In this document: piece by piece, positions 9,179 to 19,595 of the stretch
Numbering within the stretch: the first letter of the stretch is position 1
Layout: every line of letters starts with the position of its first letter
From: Frankia canadensis
GTDB taxonomy: Bacteria > Actinomycetota > Actinomycetes > Frankiales > Frankiaceae
Assembly (NCBI RefSeq): GCF_900197875.1
Contig: NZ_FZMO01000224.1
Coordinates: 1-45,177 of the forward strand
Length of the DNA stretch: 45,177 bases
Direction: 5' to 3'
Made by a program: the position numbers and the translations under genes
The notes under the pieces: model-generated
The model's database searches: none
What the model was told of the DNA's origin: nothing
The model's input: only the letters and a program-made list of their open reading frames with translations

Positions 9179-10012
9179 ATGGGTATTCGTAGATACAAGC
9201 CGACGACCCCGGGCCGTCGCGGCGCGAGCGTGGCCGACTTCGTCGAGATCACGCGGGACCACCCGGAGAAGTCGCTGGTCCGCCCGCTGCACTCCAAGGG
9301 CGGCCGCAACGTCCACGGCCGGATCACCACCCGCCACCAGGGCGGCGGCCACAAGCGCGCCTACCGGATCATCGACTTCCGTCGGGACAAGGACGGCGTG
9401 CCGGCCAAGGTCGCGCACATCGAGTACGACCCGAACCGCACCGCCCGGATCGCGCTGCTGCACTACGCCGACGGCGAGAAGCGCTACATCCTCGCCCCGG
9501 TCCGGCTCAAGCAGGGCGACCAGGTCAGCTCCGGCATCGGGGCGGACATCAAGCCCGGCAACGCGCTGCCGCTGCGCAACATCCCGACCGGTACCGTGAT
9601 CCACGCCATCGAGCTGCGGCCCGGCGGCGGCGCGAAGATCGCTCGCAGCGCCGGCGCCAGTGTGCAGCTCGTCGCGAAGGACGGCCCCTACGCCCAGCTG
9701 CGGATGCCCTCGGGCGAGATCCGCAACGTCGACGTCCGCTGCCGCGCAACGGTCGGCGAGGTCGGCAACGCCGAGCAGAGCAACATCAACTGGGGTAAGG
9801 CCGGCCGGATGCGCTGGAAGGGCCGCCGGCCCACCGTGCGCGGTGTGGCGATGAACCCGGTCGACCACCCGCACGGTGGTGGTGAGGGCAAGACCTCCGG
9901 TGGTCGCCACCCGGTCAACCCGAAGGGCCGTCCCGAGGGCCGGACCCGGGCCCACAAGAAGTCGTCCGACGCGCTGATCGTGCGTCGTCGCAAGCAGAAC
10001 AGGCGGCGGTAG
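9179..10012 (+). CDS. rplB: 50S ribosomal protein L2
   Basis: A 277-residue L2, needed for subunit association and peptidyl transfer. It begins [18 protein letters not shown] and contains [20 protein letters not shown] and the near-invariant C-terminal block [20 protein letters not shown], which includes the functionally important His. The length is typical. It lies in the S10 cluster between rplW and rpsS. Confidence 0.98.
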   Translation: MGIRRYKPTTPGRRGASVADFVEITRDHPEKSLVRPLHSKGGRNVHGRITTRHQGGGHKRAYRIIDFRRDKDGVPAKVAHIEYDPNRTARIALLHYADGEKRYILAPVRLKQGDQVSSGIGADIKPGNALPLRNIPTGTVIHAIELRPGGGAKIARSAGASVQLVAKDGPYAQLRMPSGEIRNVDVRCRATVGEVGNAEQSNINWGKAGRMRWKGRRPTVRGVAMNPVDHPHGGGEGKTSGGRHPVNPKGRPEGRTRAHKKSSDALIVRRRKQNRRR

Positions 10013-10099
10013 TGACCTCACGACACCGGACCCACGCTCCCGTGAGCCACCCGTCGCACCGCGTCAACCAGATCTGAGCAGGAAGGAGGAGACACAGCC

Positions 10100-10381
10100 A
10101 TGCCACGCAGTCTGAAGAAGGGCCCGTTCGTCGACGACCACCTGCTCAAGAAGGTGGACGTGCAGAACTCCAAGGGCACCAAGCACGTCATCAAGACCTG
10201 GTCGCGCCGCTCGACCGTGATCCCCGACATGTTGGGGCACACGATCGCCGTGCACGACGGCCGCAAGCACGTGCCGGTGTTCATCACCGAGGGCATGGTC
10301 GGGCACAAGCTCGGCGAGTTCGCCCCGACCCGGACCTTCCGCGGGCACGTCAAGGAGGACCGGAGGTCGCGCCGTGGCTGA
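10100..10381 (+). CDS. rpsS: 30S ribosomal protein S19
   Basis: A 93-residue S19 ([19 protein letters not shown]) with the conserved [20 protein letters not shown] and [13 protein letters not shown] blocks. It binds 16S rRNA in the head with S13. AGGAAGGAGGA lies upstream. The 3' end overlaps the rplV start by eight bases. Confidence 0.98.
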   Translation: MPRSLKKGPFVDDHLLKKVDVQNSKGTKHVIKTWSRRSTVIPDMLGHTIAVHDGRKHVPVFITEGMVGHKLGEFAPTRTFRGHVKEDRRSRRG

Positions 10382-10799
10382 CGATCTCGTCGACGGCCTG
10401 ACCCGGGCCGGCCTGCCCGGCGCCAAGGCCAGCGCGCGCTACGTTCATGTGTCGCCGACCAAGGCCCGCCGGGTCGTCGACCTGGTCCGCGGTCGTTCCG
10501 TCACCGAGGCCCTGGACATCCTCCGCTTCGCCCCGCAGTCCGCCAGCGACGACGTGTTCAAGGTCGTCGCCAGCGCCGCGGCGAACGCCGAGAACAACCA
10601 CAACCTCGACCCCGCCACCCTGTGGGTCGGCGAGGTGTACGTGGACGAGGGGCCGACGCTCAAGCGCATCCGCCCCCGTGCCCAGGGACGGGCCTACCGG
10701 ATCCGCAAGCGCACCAGCCACATCACCGTCGTGGTGGAGAGCCGGGAACCGGTCGCCGCGGCCGGCCGGGGCGCGAAGACGACTAGGAGGGCCCGGTAG
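10374..10799 (+). CDS. rplV: 50S ribosomal protein L22
   Basis: A 141-residue L22 started by the GTG at 10374 inside the rpsS end. The family core includes [20 protein letters not shown] near the N-terminus and the tunnel-lining hairpin [21 protein letters not shown]22 interacts with 23S rRNA domains and the exit tunnel. There is a short basic C-terminal extension. Its stop TAG shares one base with the GTG of rpsC (TAGTG). Confidence 0.97.
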   Translation: MADDLVDGLTRAGLPGAKASARYVHVSPTKARRVVDLVRGRSVTEALDILRFAPQSASDDVFKVVASAAANAENNHNLDPATLWVGEVYVDEGPTLKRIRPRAQGRAYRIRKRTSHITVVVESREPVAAAGRGAKTTRRAR

Positions 10800-11785
10800 T
10801 GGGACAGAAGGTCAACCCGCACGGGTTCCGGCTTGGCATCACGTCGGAGTTCACCTCCCGCTGGTACGCCGACAAGCAGTACAAGGCGTACGTCGGCGAG
10901 GACGTGAAGATCCGCAAGATGATGTCACGGGGCATGGAGCGGGCCGGGATCAGCCGGGTCGACATCGAGCGGACCCAGGGACGGCTGCGGGTGGACATCC
11001 ACACCGCGCGCCCGGGCATCGTCATCGGCCGCCGCGGCGCGGAGGCCGACCGCATCCGCGGCGACCTGGAGAAGCTCACCGGCAAGCAGGTGCAGCTGAA
11101 CATCCTCGAGGTCAAGAACCCCGAGGTCGACGCACAGCTCGTCGCCCAGGGCGTGGCCGAGCAGCTGTCCAGCCGGGTCAGCTTCCGGCGCGCCATGCGC
11201 AAGGCGATGCAGACCGCCATGAAGGGCGGCGCCAAGGGCATCCGGGTGCAGTGCTCCGGTCGCCTCGGCGGCGCCGAGATGAGCCGCTCGGAGTTCTACC
11301 GCGAGGGTCGGGTCCCGCTGCACACGCTGCGCGCGGACATCGACTACGGCTTCTACGAGGCCCGGACGAACTTCGGCCGGATCGGCGTCAAGGTCTGGAT
11401 CTACAAGGGCGACATCGTGCAGAGCCGCGCCGAGCGTGAGGCGCAGGAGGCGCTGCAGCGTCAGTCCCGCCGGGACCGGCCGCGGCGCGGGCCGCGCTCG
11501 GGTTCGTCCGGCACCACCCAGGGCGGCACCGACGCCGGCCGCGCGGCGGCGCGCAGCGAGCGCCGGGGACGTGGCGGCGGTGGCGGCGGCAACGCGCCCG
11601 CCCCCGAGTCCACCTCGCCCGAGACGGCTCCGGCGGACACGGCTCCGGCCGAGACGGCTCCGGCCGAGACGGCTCCGGCCGAGGCCGCTCCGGTGGAGGC
11701 CACGGCGGCGCAGGCGCCCGCCTCGACCGCCCCGGAGTCGACCAGCGCGCCGACCGCGGGCACCGCGGAGAAGGCGGAGGAATAG
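10799..11785 (+). CDS. rpsC: 30S ribosomal protein S3 with long low-complexity tail
   Basis: GTG start at 10799, overlapping the rplV stop. Residues ~1-215 form canonical S3: [14 protein letters not shown], the KH domain with [19 protein letters not shown], and the C-terminal domain ending [11 protein letters not shown]3 lines the mRNA entry channel. After residue ~220 comes a tail of about 110 residues, first Arg/Gly-rich and then Ala/Pro/Glu-rich, containing five copies of a pentapeptide like ETAPA encoded by 15-bp tandem repeats. At 328 residues it is much longer than the 233-residue E. coli protein. Tails are common on actinobacterial S3, but this one has a clear minisatellite. Confidence 0.97.
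   Translation: MGQKVNPHGFRLGITSEFTSRWYADKQYKAYVGEDVKIRKMMSRGMERAGISRVDIERTQGRLRVDIHTARPGIVIGRRGAEADRIRGDLEKLTGKQVQLNILEVKNPEVDAQLVAQGVAEQLSSRVSFRRAMRKAMQTAMKGGAKGIRVQCSGRLGGAEMSRSEFYREGRVPLHTLRADIDYGFYEARTNFGRIGVKVWIYKGDIVQSRAEREAQEALQRQSRRDRPRRGPRSGSSGTTQGGTDAGRAAARSERRGRGGGGGGNAPAPESTSPETAPADTAPAETAPAETAPAEAAPVEATAAQAPASTAPESTSAPTAGTAEKAEE
11621..11695 (+). repeat. 15-bp coding minisatellite in the rpsC tail
   Basis: Five adjacent units of the form GAGACGGCTCCGGCC encode [20 protein letters not shown] and EAAPV. Units 3 and 4 are identical. The array keeps the frame, so copy number changes would lengthen or shorten the tail without breaking S3. Confidence 0.9.
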
Positions 11786-11788
11786 ATC

Positions 11789-12205
11789 ATGCTGATTCCC
11801 CGGAAGGTCGCGCACCGCAAGCAGCACCACCCCAGGCGGACCGGCGCGGCCAAGGGTGGCACCAAGGTCACCTTCGGTGAGTACGGGATCCAGGCGCTGG
11901 AGTCCGCGTACGTGACGAACCGCCAGATCGAGTCGGCGCGTATCGCGATGACCCGCCACATCCGCCGTGGTGGCAAGGTGTGGATCAACATCTACCCGGA
12001 CCGGCCGCTGACGAAGAAGCCGGCCGAGACCCGGATGGGTTCCGGTAAGGGCTCGCCCGAGTGGTGGATCGCGAACGTGAAGCCGGGCCGGGTCATGTTC
12101 GAGCTGTCCGGTGTCGCGGAGCCCGTGGCCCGGGAGGCGATGCGGCGCGCCATCCACAAGCTGCCGATGAAGTGCCGGTTCGTGGTTCGTGAAGGTGGTG
12201 CGTGA
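11789..12205 (+). CDS. rplP: 50S ribosomal protein L16
   Basis: A 138-residue L16 starting [14 protein letters not shown] and containing [11 protein letters not shown] and [21 protein letters not shown], the loop that reaches the A-site region. L16 helps place A-site tRNA. The start is three bases after the rpsC stop. Its TGA shares one base with the rpmC ATG. Confidence 0.98.
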   Translation: MLIPRKVAHRKQHHPRRTGAAKGGTKVTFGEYGIQALESAYVTNRQIESARIAMTRHIRRGGKVWINIYPDRPLTKKPAETRMGSGKGSPEWWIANVKPGRVMFELSGVAEPVAREAMRRAIHKLPMKCRFVVREGGA

Positions 12206-12471
12206 TGGCTGTCGCTACCGCGGACGAGCTGCGGAGCCTGTCGGGCGACGAGCTCGTTGACAAGCTCCGGGAGGCCAAGGAGGAGCTGTTCAACCTCCGG
12301 TTCCAGGCGGCGACCGGGCAGCTGACCAACAACCGCCGGCTGCGGTCGGTGCGGCGCGACATCGCCAAGATCTACACGGTGATGCGCGAACGGGAGCTGG
12401 GAATCACCGGCGATCCGGCGCTGGTCGCCGGCACGGCGGACGATGACGCGACGCAGTCGGAACGGGCGTGA
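12205..12471 (+). CDS. rpmC: 50S ribosomal protein L29
   Basis: An 88-residue L29 if started at the ATG at 12205, which overlaps the rplP stop (TGATG); a GTG three bases earlier is also in frame. [30 protein letters not shown] is the family core, followed by [22 protein letters not shown]29 sits at the tunnel exit beside L23. The last ~20 residues are an acidic extension not found in short L29 proteins. Confidence 0.96.
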   Translation: MAVATADELRSLSGDELVDKLREAKEELFNLRFQAATGQLTNNRRLRSVRRDIAKIYTVMRERELGITGDPALVAGTADDDATQSERA

Positions 12472-12785
12472 GGGCAGTGGCAGACGAGACGGCCTCGCAG
12501 CAGGCCAGTGAGCAGGACGGCGCCGCGGGCGCCGACCGCGGCTTCCGCAAGGTCCGTGAGGGCCTCGTGGTCAGCGACAAGATGACCAAGACCGTCGTGG
12601 TCGCCGTCGAGGACCGCGTGCAGCACCCGCTGTACGGCAAGACGATCCGCCGGACGAAGAAGATCAAGGCGCACGACGAGCACGGCACCACCGGTGTCGG
12701 TGACCGCGTGCTGCTGATGGAGACCCGGCCGCTGTCGGCCACCAAGCGGTGGCGTGTCGTGCAGGTGCTGGAGAAGGCGAAGTAG
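12468..12785 (+). CDS. rpsQ: 30S ribosomal protein S17
   Basis: Up to 105 residues from the GTG at 12468, which overlaps the rpmC stop; the GTG at 12477 is an alternative start. The S17 core begins [22 protein letters not shown] and includes [19 protein letters not shown] and the closing block [19 protein letters not shown]. The N-terminal ~25 residues are a hydrophilic extension. S17 is a primary 16S rRNA binder. Last gene of the S10 cluster before an 88-base gap. Confidence 0.96.
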   Translation: MRAVADETASQQASEQDGAAGADRGFRKVREGLVVSDKMTKTVVVAVEDRVQHPLYGKTIRRTKKIKAHDEHGTTGVGDRVLLMETRPLSATKRWRVVQVLEKAK

Positions 12786-12831
12786 GTCCTCCGGGCCGCG
12801 TGACCCCCCCCGGGGCGCGACCCGACCAGGC

Positions 12832-12864
12832 AGTACCGGTTGATCAGTAGTACCGGGTGATCAG
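12832..12864 (+). repeat. Two 16-bp direct repeats in the rplN leader
   Basis: AGTACCGGTTGATCAG (12832-12847) and AGTACCGGGTGATCAG (12849-12864) differ at one base and are one base apart. They lie between rpsQ and rplN, just ahead of the rplN ribosome binding site, in what would be the spc-operon leader. Each copy contains TGATCA. A protein or RNA binding site is possible but unproven. Confidence 0.8.
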
Positions 12865-12873
12865 GAGCAGAAA

Positions 12874-13242
12874 GTGATTCAGCAGGAGTCGCGACTTCGG
12901 GTCGCCGACAACACCGGGGCACGGGAGATCCTCTGCATCCGGGTGCTTGGCGGCTCTGGGCGTCGTTACGCGGGGATCGGCGACATCATCGTCGGCACGG
13001 TCAAGGACGCCCTGCCCGGCGCCGGCGTGAAGCGCGGCGACGTGGTCAAGGCGGTCGTGGTGCGCACCACCAAGGAGCGCCGGCGGCCGGACGGCTCCTA
13101 CATCCGGTTCGACGAGAACGCCGCGGTGCTGATCCGGGACGGCGGCGACCCGCGGGGCACCCGCATCTTCGGCCCGGTGGGCCGCGAGCTGCGGGACAAG
13201 AAGTTCATGAAGATTATTTCCCTGGCGCCGGAGGTGCTGTGA
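12874..13242 (+). CDS. rplN: 50S ribosomal protein L14
   Basis: A 122-residue L14 starting from GTG, with AGGAG nine bases upstream. [26 protein letters not shown] is the standard opening, followed by [25 protein letters not shown]14 contacts 16S rRNA in an intersubunit bridge and binds the silencing factor RsfS. It is the classical first gene of the spc operon and overlaps rplX by four bases. Confidence 0.98.
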   Translation: MIQQESRLRVADNTGAREILCIRVLGGSGRRYAGIGDIIVGTVKDALPGAGVKRGDVVKAVVVRTTKERRRPDGSYIRFDENAAVLIRDGGDPRGTRIFGPVGRELRDKKFMKIISLAPEVL

Positions 13243-13571
13243 CCGTGGCCACTCTGAAGATCAAGAAGGGTGACACGGTCCAGATCATCACCGGCAAGGA
13301 CCGTGGCCTGAAGGGCAAGGTCATCCGGGCGTTCCCGGAGCAGAACAAGGTCCTCGTCGAGGGCGCGAACCGGATCACCCGGCACACCCGTGTCCAGCAG
13401 AGCGCGCGAGGCTCGCAGTCCGGCGGCATCATCACCCAGGAGGCGCCGATCCACGTGAGCAACGTGATGATCGTCGATCCGTCGGACGGCAAGCCCACGC
13501 GCATCGGCTACCGCGTCAACGAGGACGGCACCAAGGTCCGTATCTCCCGGCGCACCGGCACCGAGCTGTAG
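13239..13571 (+). CDS. rplX: 50S ribosomal protein L24
   Basis: A 110-residue L24 starting at the GTG at 13239 that overlaps the rplN stop; a second in-frame GTG follows at 13245. The KOW motif region [20 protein letters not shown] and [13 protein letters not shown] identify it. L24 is an assembly initiator for the 50S subunit. Length is typical. Confidence 0.97.
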   Translation: MTVATLKIKKGDTVQIITGKDRGLKGKVIRAFPEQNKVLVEGANRITRHTRVQQSARGSQSGGIITQEAPIHVSNVMIVDPSDGKPTRIGYRVNEDGTKVRISRRTGTEL

Positions 13572-13613
13572 GCCGAGCGAGCAGTCGAGCAGTTTGGGAA
13601 TCGAGATCAGACA

Positions 13614-14210
13614 ATGACTGTGACCACCGAAGACCGGACCACCGGTGACCGGCCCGAGGCTCGTCCCGTCCCCCGGCTCAAGCAGCGGTACCGGGCGGAG
13701 ATCGCGCCGGCGCTGCGGGAGGAGTTCTCCTACCGCAACGTCATGCAGATCCCCGGCGTCGTGAAGGTCGTCGTGAACATGGGTGTCGGCGACGCCGCCC
13801 GGGACGCGAAGCTCATCGACGGCGCCGTGCGTGACCTCGCGGCCATCACGGGCCAGAAGCCGGCCGTGCGCCGGGCGAAGAAGTCCATCGCCCAGTTCAA
13901 GCTGCGCGAGGGCATGCCGATCGGCGCGAAGGTGACCCTGCGCGGCGACCGCATGTGGGAGTTCCTCGACCGGCTGGTCTCCATCGGCCTGCCCCGCATC
14001 CGTGACTTCCGTGGGCTGTCCCCGAAGCAGTTCGACGGCGCGGGCAACTACACGTTCGGCGTGGTCGAACAGTCGATCTTCCACGAGATCGACATCGACC
14101 GGATCGACCGGGTCCGGGGCATGGATATCACGGTCGTCACCACGGCGACCACCGACGACGAGGGCCGGGCGCTCCTGCGAGCGCTGGGCTTCCCCTTCCG
14201 GGAGAACTAG
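13614..14210 (+). CDS. rplE: 50S ribosomal protein L5
   Basis: A 198-residue L5, which binds 5S rRNA in the central protuberance. The core runs from [19 protein letters not shown] through [16 protein letters not shown] to [17 protein letters not shown] and MDITVVTTA. The first ~25 residues are an acidic extension relative to the 179-residue E. coli protein. It is five bases upstream of rpsN. Confidence 0.97.
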   Translation: MTVTTEDRTTGDRPEARPVPRLKQRYRAEIAPALREEFSYRNVMQIPGVVKVVVNMGVGDAARDAKLIDGAVRDLAAITGQKPAVRRAKKSIAQFKLREGMPIGAKVTLRGDRMWEFLDRLVSIGLPRIRDFRGLSPKQFDGAGNYTFGVVEQSIFHEIDIDRIDRVRGMDITVVTTATTDDEGRALLRALGFPFREN

Positions 14211-14214
14211 ACAG

Positions 14215-14400
14215 ATGGCCAAGAAGGCACTGATCGAGAAGTCGAACCGCAAGCCGAAGTTCGCGGTGCGCGGCTACACCCGCTGCCAGCGCTGCGGCCG
14301 GTCCCGCTCGGTGTACCGGGTGTTCGGGCTGTGCCGGGTCTGCCTGCGGCAGATGGCGCACCGCGGCGAGCTGCCGGGCATCACCAAGAGCTCCTGGTAG
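14215..14400 (+). CDS. rpsN: 30S ribosomal protein S14, zinc-binding type
   Basis: A 61-residue short S14 (type Z, often called rpsZ) starting at the ATG at 14215. Cys24, Cys27, Cys40 and Cys43 form the zinc site (CQRCG and CRVC), and the protein ends ITKSSW. The frame is open further upstream but that part overlaps rplE and is not S14. Type-Z S14 depends on zinc; many actinobacteria carry a Cys-free paralogue elsewhere, not seen here. Confidence 0.98.
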   Translation: MAKKALIEKSNRKPKFAVRGYTRCQRCGRSRSVYRVFGLCRVCLRQMAHRGELPGITKSSW

Positions 14401-14418
14401 AACCGGAGCTCCTGGTGG
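14388..14418 (+). repeat. Direct repeat spanning the rpsN stop
   Basis: GAGCTCCTGGTAG (14388-14400, the last codons and stop of rpsN) recurs as GAGCTCCTGGTGG at 14406-14418, 18 bases later. A small local duplication; next to it CCGGTGGTC (14430-14438) and GACCACCGG (14440-14448) form an inverted repeat. This 167-base gap before rpsH may hold an attenuator or processing site. Confidence 0.6.
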
Positions 14419-14567
14419 ACCAGGCGCCACCGGTGGTCTGACCACCGGCATCGCACCACCTCCGAACCACCCCCGCAGTCCACCCGATCGCGGCAGGCCC
14501 GAACCCCGGCAGCCAGGGCGCCCAGCCCGGAGCCGATGGGAACCGCCGTGAGAAAGGCGTCAAGCCC

Positions 14568-14978
14568 ATGACGATGACCGACCCGATTGCGGACATGCTC
14601 ACCCGTGTCCGCAACGCCAGCCGGGCCTACCACGACCGCGTGGTGATGCCCCACAGCAAGATCAAGACTCACATCGCCGAAATCCTCCAGCAGGAGGGCT
14701 ACATCTCCGGCTGGCACGTCGAGGACGCGACCTTGGCCGGCGGTGTCGGCAGCACGCTGGTCATCGATCTGAAGTACGGCCCGAACCGCGAGCGTTCGAT
14801 CGCCGGGATCAAGCGCATCAGCAAGCCGGGCCTGCGGGTCTACGCCAAGGCGACGACTCTTCCCAAGGTGCTCGGTGGCCTGGGTGTCGCGATCATCTCG
14901 ACCTCGTCGGGGCTGCTGACCGACAAGCAGGCGAGCAAGCGGGGCGTGGGCGGAGAAGTCCTCGCCTACGTCTGGTAA
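14568..14978 (+). CDS. rpsH: 30S ribosomal protein S8
   Basis: A 136-residue S8 beginning [17 protein letters not shown] and ending in the conserved [20 protein letters not shown] block. S8 binds 16S helix 21 and in E. coli represses the spc operon. An alternative ATG two codons in (MTDPIADML) matches many S8 N-termini. A 167-base gap separates it from rpsN, unusual within this tightly packed cluster. Confidence 0.98.
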   Translation: MTMTDPIADMLTRVRNASRAYHDRVVMPHSKIKTHIAEILQQEGYISGWHVEDATLAGGVGSTLVIDLKYGPNRERSIAGIKRISKPGLRVYAKATTLPKVLGGLGVAIISTSSGLLTDKQASKRGVGGEVLAYVW

Positions 14979-14990
14979 GGAGGGCGAGCG

Positions 14991-15527
14991 ATGTCACGGA
15001 TCGGGCGCCAGCCCATTCCCGTCCCCAGCGGTGTCGACATCACCGTGGAGGGGGCCACCGTCACCGTCAAGGGGCCCAAGGGCACCCTGAGCCACACCGT
15101 CGTCGACCCCATCGTGGTCAACAGCGAGGACGGCAAGCTCGTCGTGGTCCGCCCCGACGACGAACGCCGCTCCCGGGCGCTGCACGGCCTGACCCGCACG
15201 CTGGTCGCGAACATGGTCACCGGCGTCACTGCCGGGTACTCCAAGACGCTGGAGATCGTCGGCGTCGGGTACCGCGTCCAGGCGAAGGGCTCGGACCTCG
15301 AGTTCGCGCTCGGCTACAGCCACCCCGTCCCGGTCAAGGCCCCCGAGGGCATCCGCTTCGAGGTGCAGACCCCGACCCGCTTCGTCGTCCACGGGATCGA
15401 CAAGCAGCAGGTCGGCGAGGTCTCCGCGAAGATCCGCGGATTGCGCAAGCCCGACCCGTACAAGGGCAAGGGCGTGCGGTACCAGGGCGAGGTCGTCCGC
15501 CGCAAGGTCGGGAAGACCGGGAAGTAG
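14991..15527 (+). CDS. rplF: 50S ribosomal protein L6
   Basis: A 178-residue L6 starting [17 protein letters not shown], with the second-domain block [25 protein letters not shown] split across residues ~140-165. It is near the factor-binding site of the 50S subunit. AAGGAGGG precedes the start by five bases. Standard length and position between rpsH and rplR. Confidence 0.98.
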   Translation: MSRIGRQPIPVPSGVDITVEGATVTVKGPKGTLSHTVVDPIVVNSEDGKLVVVRPDDERRSRALHGLTRTLVANMVTGVTAGYSKTLEIVGVGYRVQAKGSDLEFALGYSHPVPVKAPEGIRFEVQTPTRFVVHGIDKQQVGEVSAKIRGLRKPDPYKGKGVRYQGEVVRRKVGKTGK

Positions 15528-15537
15528 GAGATAGATC

Positions 15538-15912
15538 ATGGCAGTGAGCCTTGGCGCCAGCGCGAAGCGACGGACCTCGAAGCTCCGTCGGCACGCCCGC
15601 GTGCGCAAGAGGGTGGTGGGCACCCAGTCCCGCCCCCGGCTCGTCGTCACCCGGTCCTCGCGGCACATCTACGCCCAGGTCATCGACGACGCCGCCGGCC
15701 ACACGCTGGCCTCGGCGTCCACCCTGGACGTGACCCTGCGCGGCGGCGAGGGCGACAAGTCCGCCCTGGCGCGCAAGGTCGGCGAGCTGGTCGCGCAGCG
15801 GGCGAAGGCCGCCGGCGTCGACGCCGTCGTGTTCGACCGCGGCGGGCGGACCTACGCCGGGCGGATCGCCGCCCTCGCGGACGCGGCCCGGGAAAGCGGG
15901 TTGAGCTTCTGA
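15538..15912 (+). CDS. rplR: 50S ribosomal protein L18
   Basis: A 124-residue L18 which binds 5S rRNA with L5. It shows [19 protein letters not shown] and the C-terminal [20 protein letters not shown] block typical of the family. AGGAGA lies upstream of the ATG. Ten bases after rplF. Confidence 0.98.
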   Translation: MAVSLGASAKRRTSKLRRHARVRKRVVGTQSRPRLVVTRSSRHIYAQVIDDAAGHTLASASTLDVTLRGGEGDKSALARKVGELVAQRAKAAGVDAVVFDRGGRTYAGRIAALADAARESGLSF

Positions 15913-15962
15913 TGACCCGCCGGCACGGATTCCAGGACAGCCAGAACAGGGAGATGTTGTAG

Positions 15963-16583
15963 ATGCCAGGCCAGCAGCGCCGCGGCGGCGGCTCCGGCGG
16001 CTCCGACCGTCGGGAACGCCGGGACCGGTCGGGCGGCGGCCCGGCCCAGGAGAAGAACGCCTACGTCGAGCGGGTCGTCGCGATCAACCGCGTGGCCAAG
16101 GTCGTCAAGGGCGGTCGCCGGTTCAGCTTCACCGCGCTCGTCGTGGTGGGTGACGCGGACGGGACCGTCGGCGTCGGCTACGGCAAGGCGAAGGAGGTGC
16201 CGGCCGCCATCGCCAAGGGTGTCGAGGAGGCCAAGAAGCACTTCTTCAAGGTGCCTCGCATCGGCTCCACGATCCCGCACCCGGTGCAGGGTGAGGAGGC
16301 GGCGGGCGTCGTCCTGCTCAAGCCGGCCTCGCCCGGTACCGGTGTCATCGCCGGCGGCCCGGTGCGTGCCGTGCTGGAGTGCGCCGGCGTGCACGACGTG
16401 CTGTCGAAGTCGCTCGGCTCGTCGAACCCGATCAACATCGTGCACGCGACGGTGGCCGCCCTGCGCGGCCTCATGCGGCCCGAGGAGATCGCGGCCCGGC
16501 GTGGCCTGCCGCTCGAGGACGTCGCCCCGCCGGCCATGCTGCGCGCCCGCGCGGCGGCGGCGGGAGCGGGGGCGAGTGCGTGA
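15963..16583 (+). CDS. rpsE: 30S ribosomal protein S5
   Basis: A 206-residue S5 with a Gly/Arg-rich N-terminal extension of about 40 residues before the double-stranded RNA binding domain ([20 protein letters not shown]). The Val-Lys-Gly-Gly loop is where spectinomycin-resistance changes arise; it looks wild type. The C-terminal domain holds [15 protein letters not shown] and [16 protein letters not shown]. The TGA overlaps the rpmD ATG by one base. Confidence 0.98.
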   Translation: MPGQQRRGGGSGGSDRRERRDRSGGGPAQEKNAYVERVVAINRVAKVVKGGRRFSFTALVVVGDADGTVGVGYGKAKEVPAAIAKGVEEAKKHFFKVPRIGSTIPHPVQGEEAAGVVLLKPASPGTGVIAGGPVRAVLECAGVHDVLSKSLGSSNPINIVHATVAALRGLMRPEEIAARRGLPLEDVAPPAMLRARAAAAGAGASA

Positions 16584-16768
16584 TGGCGAAGCTGCGCATC
16601 ACCCAGATCCGTTCGGGCATCGGCGGCACCCACAACCAGCGGGCGACGCTGCGGACCCTCGGTCTGCGCAAGATCAATGCGTCGACCGTCCGTGAGGACC
16701 GTCCCGAGGTCCGCGGGATGATCAGGACTGTGACCCACCTTGTCCGGGTCGAGGAGGTGGACTCCTAG
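16583..16768 (+). CDS. rpmD: 50S ribosomal protein L30
   Basis: A 61-residue L30 ([38 protein letters not shown]) with its ATG overlapping the rpsE stop (TGATG). The frame extends upstream inside rpsE but that part is a shadow. L30 is absent from some bacteria; it is normal in actinobacteria. Two bases separate it from rplO. Confidence 0.97.
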   Translation: MAKLRITQIRSGIGGTHNQRATLRTLGLRKINASTVREDRPEVRGMIRTVTHLVRVEEVDS

Positions 16769-16770
16769 CC

Positions 16771-17271
16771 ATGGCCGAACTGACGAAGACCGACGCGGGC
16801 GACACCGAGGCGGCGGGGACCGAGCGTGGCCGGGGCCTGAAGGTGCATCACCTGCGCCCGGCCCCCGGGGCGCACCGCAAGAAGATCCGGGTCGGCCGCG
16901 GTGAGGGCTCCAAGGGCAAGACGGCCGGGCGCGGCACCAAGGGCTCCAAGGCCCGCAAGCAGGTGCCGGCCCGGTTCGAGGGTGGCCAGATGCCGCTGCA
17001 CATGCGGCTGCCCAAGCTCAAGGGCTTCAACAACCCAGCCCGCGTCGAGTACCAGGTGGTGAACGTCGCCACCCTCGCGCAGCTGTTCCCCGAGGGCGGC
17101 GAGGTCACGAAGGCCGATCTCGTGGCCCGGGGCGCCGTGCGCGCCAAGTCACCGATCAAGGTGCTCGGCACCGGCGACATCGCGGTCGCGCTGCACGTCA
17201 GCGCGGACGCGTTCTCGGCCTCCGCGCGTGAGAAGATCGCGGCGGCCGGGGGGAGCGTCACCGAGAGTTAA
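16771..17271 (+). CDS. rplO: 50S ribosomal protein L15
   Basis: A 166-residue L15: after a ~20-residue acidic extension comes [29 protein letters not shown] (in two family blocks), [19 protein letters not shown] and the C-terminal [15 protein letters not shown]15 joins late 50S assembly. It ends the ribosomal-protein run of the spc cluster and is followed by a GC-rich hairpin, so secY probably has its own promoter. Confidence 0.98.
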   Translation: MAELTKTDAGDTEAAGTERGRGLKVHHLRPAPGAHRKKIRVGRGEGSKGKTAGRGTKGSKARKQVPARFEGGQMPLHMRLPKLKGFNNPARVEYQVVNVATLAQLFPEGGEVTKADLVARGAVRAKSPIKVLGTGDIAVALHVSADAFSASAREKIAAAGGSVTES

Positions 17272-17278
17272 GACGGCG

Positions 17279-17308
17279 GACGGGGGTGGCCTTCGGGCCG
17301 CCCCCGTC
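17279..17308 (+). terminator. Hairpin between rplO and secY
   Basis: GACGGGGG...CCCCCGTC (17279-17286 with 17301-17308) plus inner GGCC/GGCC pairing form an imperfect stem of about 12 bp starting seven bases after the rplO stop. Likely a terminator or attenuator between the r-protein genes and secY. Confidence 0.7.
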
Positions 17309-17424
17309 TCGTGCGTCCGCGGACACCCGGGCCGGCGGCCGGTGCGCACCGACACCAGCCAGTCCATCCCGGCTACCGACGCTCACCGGACGTGATGTCC
17401 GGACGAGTGGACCGGGTGTCCTGT

Positions 17425-17430
17425 TACAGT
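17425..17430 (+). promoter_or_regulatory. Candidate -10 box for secY
   Basis: TACAGT at 17425-17430 lies about 95 bases before the secY start and fits the actinobacterial TANNNT -10 consensus. No clear -35 is seen at the proper distance. Its position after the rplO hairpin supports a separate secY-adk promoter. Confidence 0.3.
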
Positions 17431-17524
17431 CGCCTAACCGACGTCGGCCACCGGCCGGCATCGGCGCTCCGCACCGGGCAGGATGTCCACTACCCGTCGG
17501 TCGCAATCCCAAGCAGGAGGAGCC

Positions 17525-18816
<1,292 letters not shown>

Positions 18817-18817
<1 letters not shown>

Positions 18818-19470
18818 TGCGAATCGTACTGGTGGGACCGCCCGGTGCCGGAAAGGGTACGCAGGCCGCGTTCATCGCCCAGGCGCGGTCCATCCCCAAG
18901 ATCTCGACTGGGGACATCTTCCGAGCGAACGTGCGACAGGGAACGGAGCTGGGCGTCAAGGCCAAGACCTTCATGGACGCCGGCGACCTCGTGCCGGACG
19001 AGATCACCATCGGCATGGTCCGCAACCGGCTCGCCGAGGACGACGCGGTCAAGGGCTTCCTGCTCGACGGCTTCCCCCGCAACGTCCCGCAGGCCGAGGT
19101 TCTCGGCCAGATGCTCGACGGCATGGGGACCCGGCTCGACGTCGTGCTGGAGCTCGTCGTCGACGACGACGAGGTCGTGCGGCGGCTGTCCGGCCGGCGG
19201 ACGTGCCGCAACTGCGGTCACATCTGGCACCTCGACTTCGACCCGCCGTCGGTCGAGGGTGTGTGCGACCGGTGCGGCGGCGAGCTGTTCCAGCGCGACG
19301 ACGACCGGTCGGAGACCGTGCGCCACCGGCTGGAGGTCTACGCGGACCAGACGTCCCCGCTGGTGGCCTACTACGCCGAGAAGGGCATCCTGATCGGTAT
19401 CGACGCCACCGGGCCGGTGGACAACGTCACCGATCGCGCCCTCGACGCGCTGCGCCACTACGGAGACTGA
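18817..19470 (+). CDS. adk: Adenylate kinase, zinc-LID type
   Basis: A 217-residue adenylate kinase, converting ATP and AMP to two ADP. The P-loop is GPPGAGKGT (7-15), the NMP site contains STGDIFR, and DGFPRN lies near 84-89. The LID (126-163) carries Cys130, Cys133, Cys150 and Cys153, a structural zinc site seen in long-type kinases of Gram-positive bacteria. The GTG start overlaps the secY stop, so the two are translationally coupled. Confidence 0.98.
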
Positions 19471-19547
19471 CGCCCGAGGGCCCGCCGGCGCCGGGGGCGG
19501 AGCCCGGTCACGTCGGTGATCATCCGCGTCGTCGGCGCGGGGGCGGC

Positions 19548-19553
19548 TAGCAT
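19548..19553 (+). promoter_or_regulatory. Candidate -10 box for map
   Basis: TAGCAT at 19548-19553 lies about 43 bases before the map GTG, in the 125-base gap after adk. It matches the TANNNT form used elsewhere in the window. No convincing -35. Confidence 0.35.
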
Positions 19554-19595
19554 CGGGAAACGGACCAGTACACGGACACAGACCGGGGCGAGAGC

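Noticed and set aside
11621-11695. Regular repeat array that could suggest CRISPR
   Set aside because: Units are 15 bp, contiguous without spacers, and in frame within rpsC; this is a coding minisatellite.
10925-12157. A 410-residue minus-strand open frame over rpsC and rplP
   Set aside because: Antisense shadow of ribosomal protein genes, without a start site or recognisable domain.
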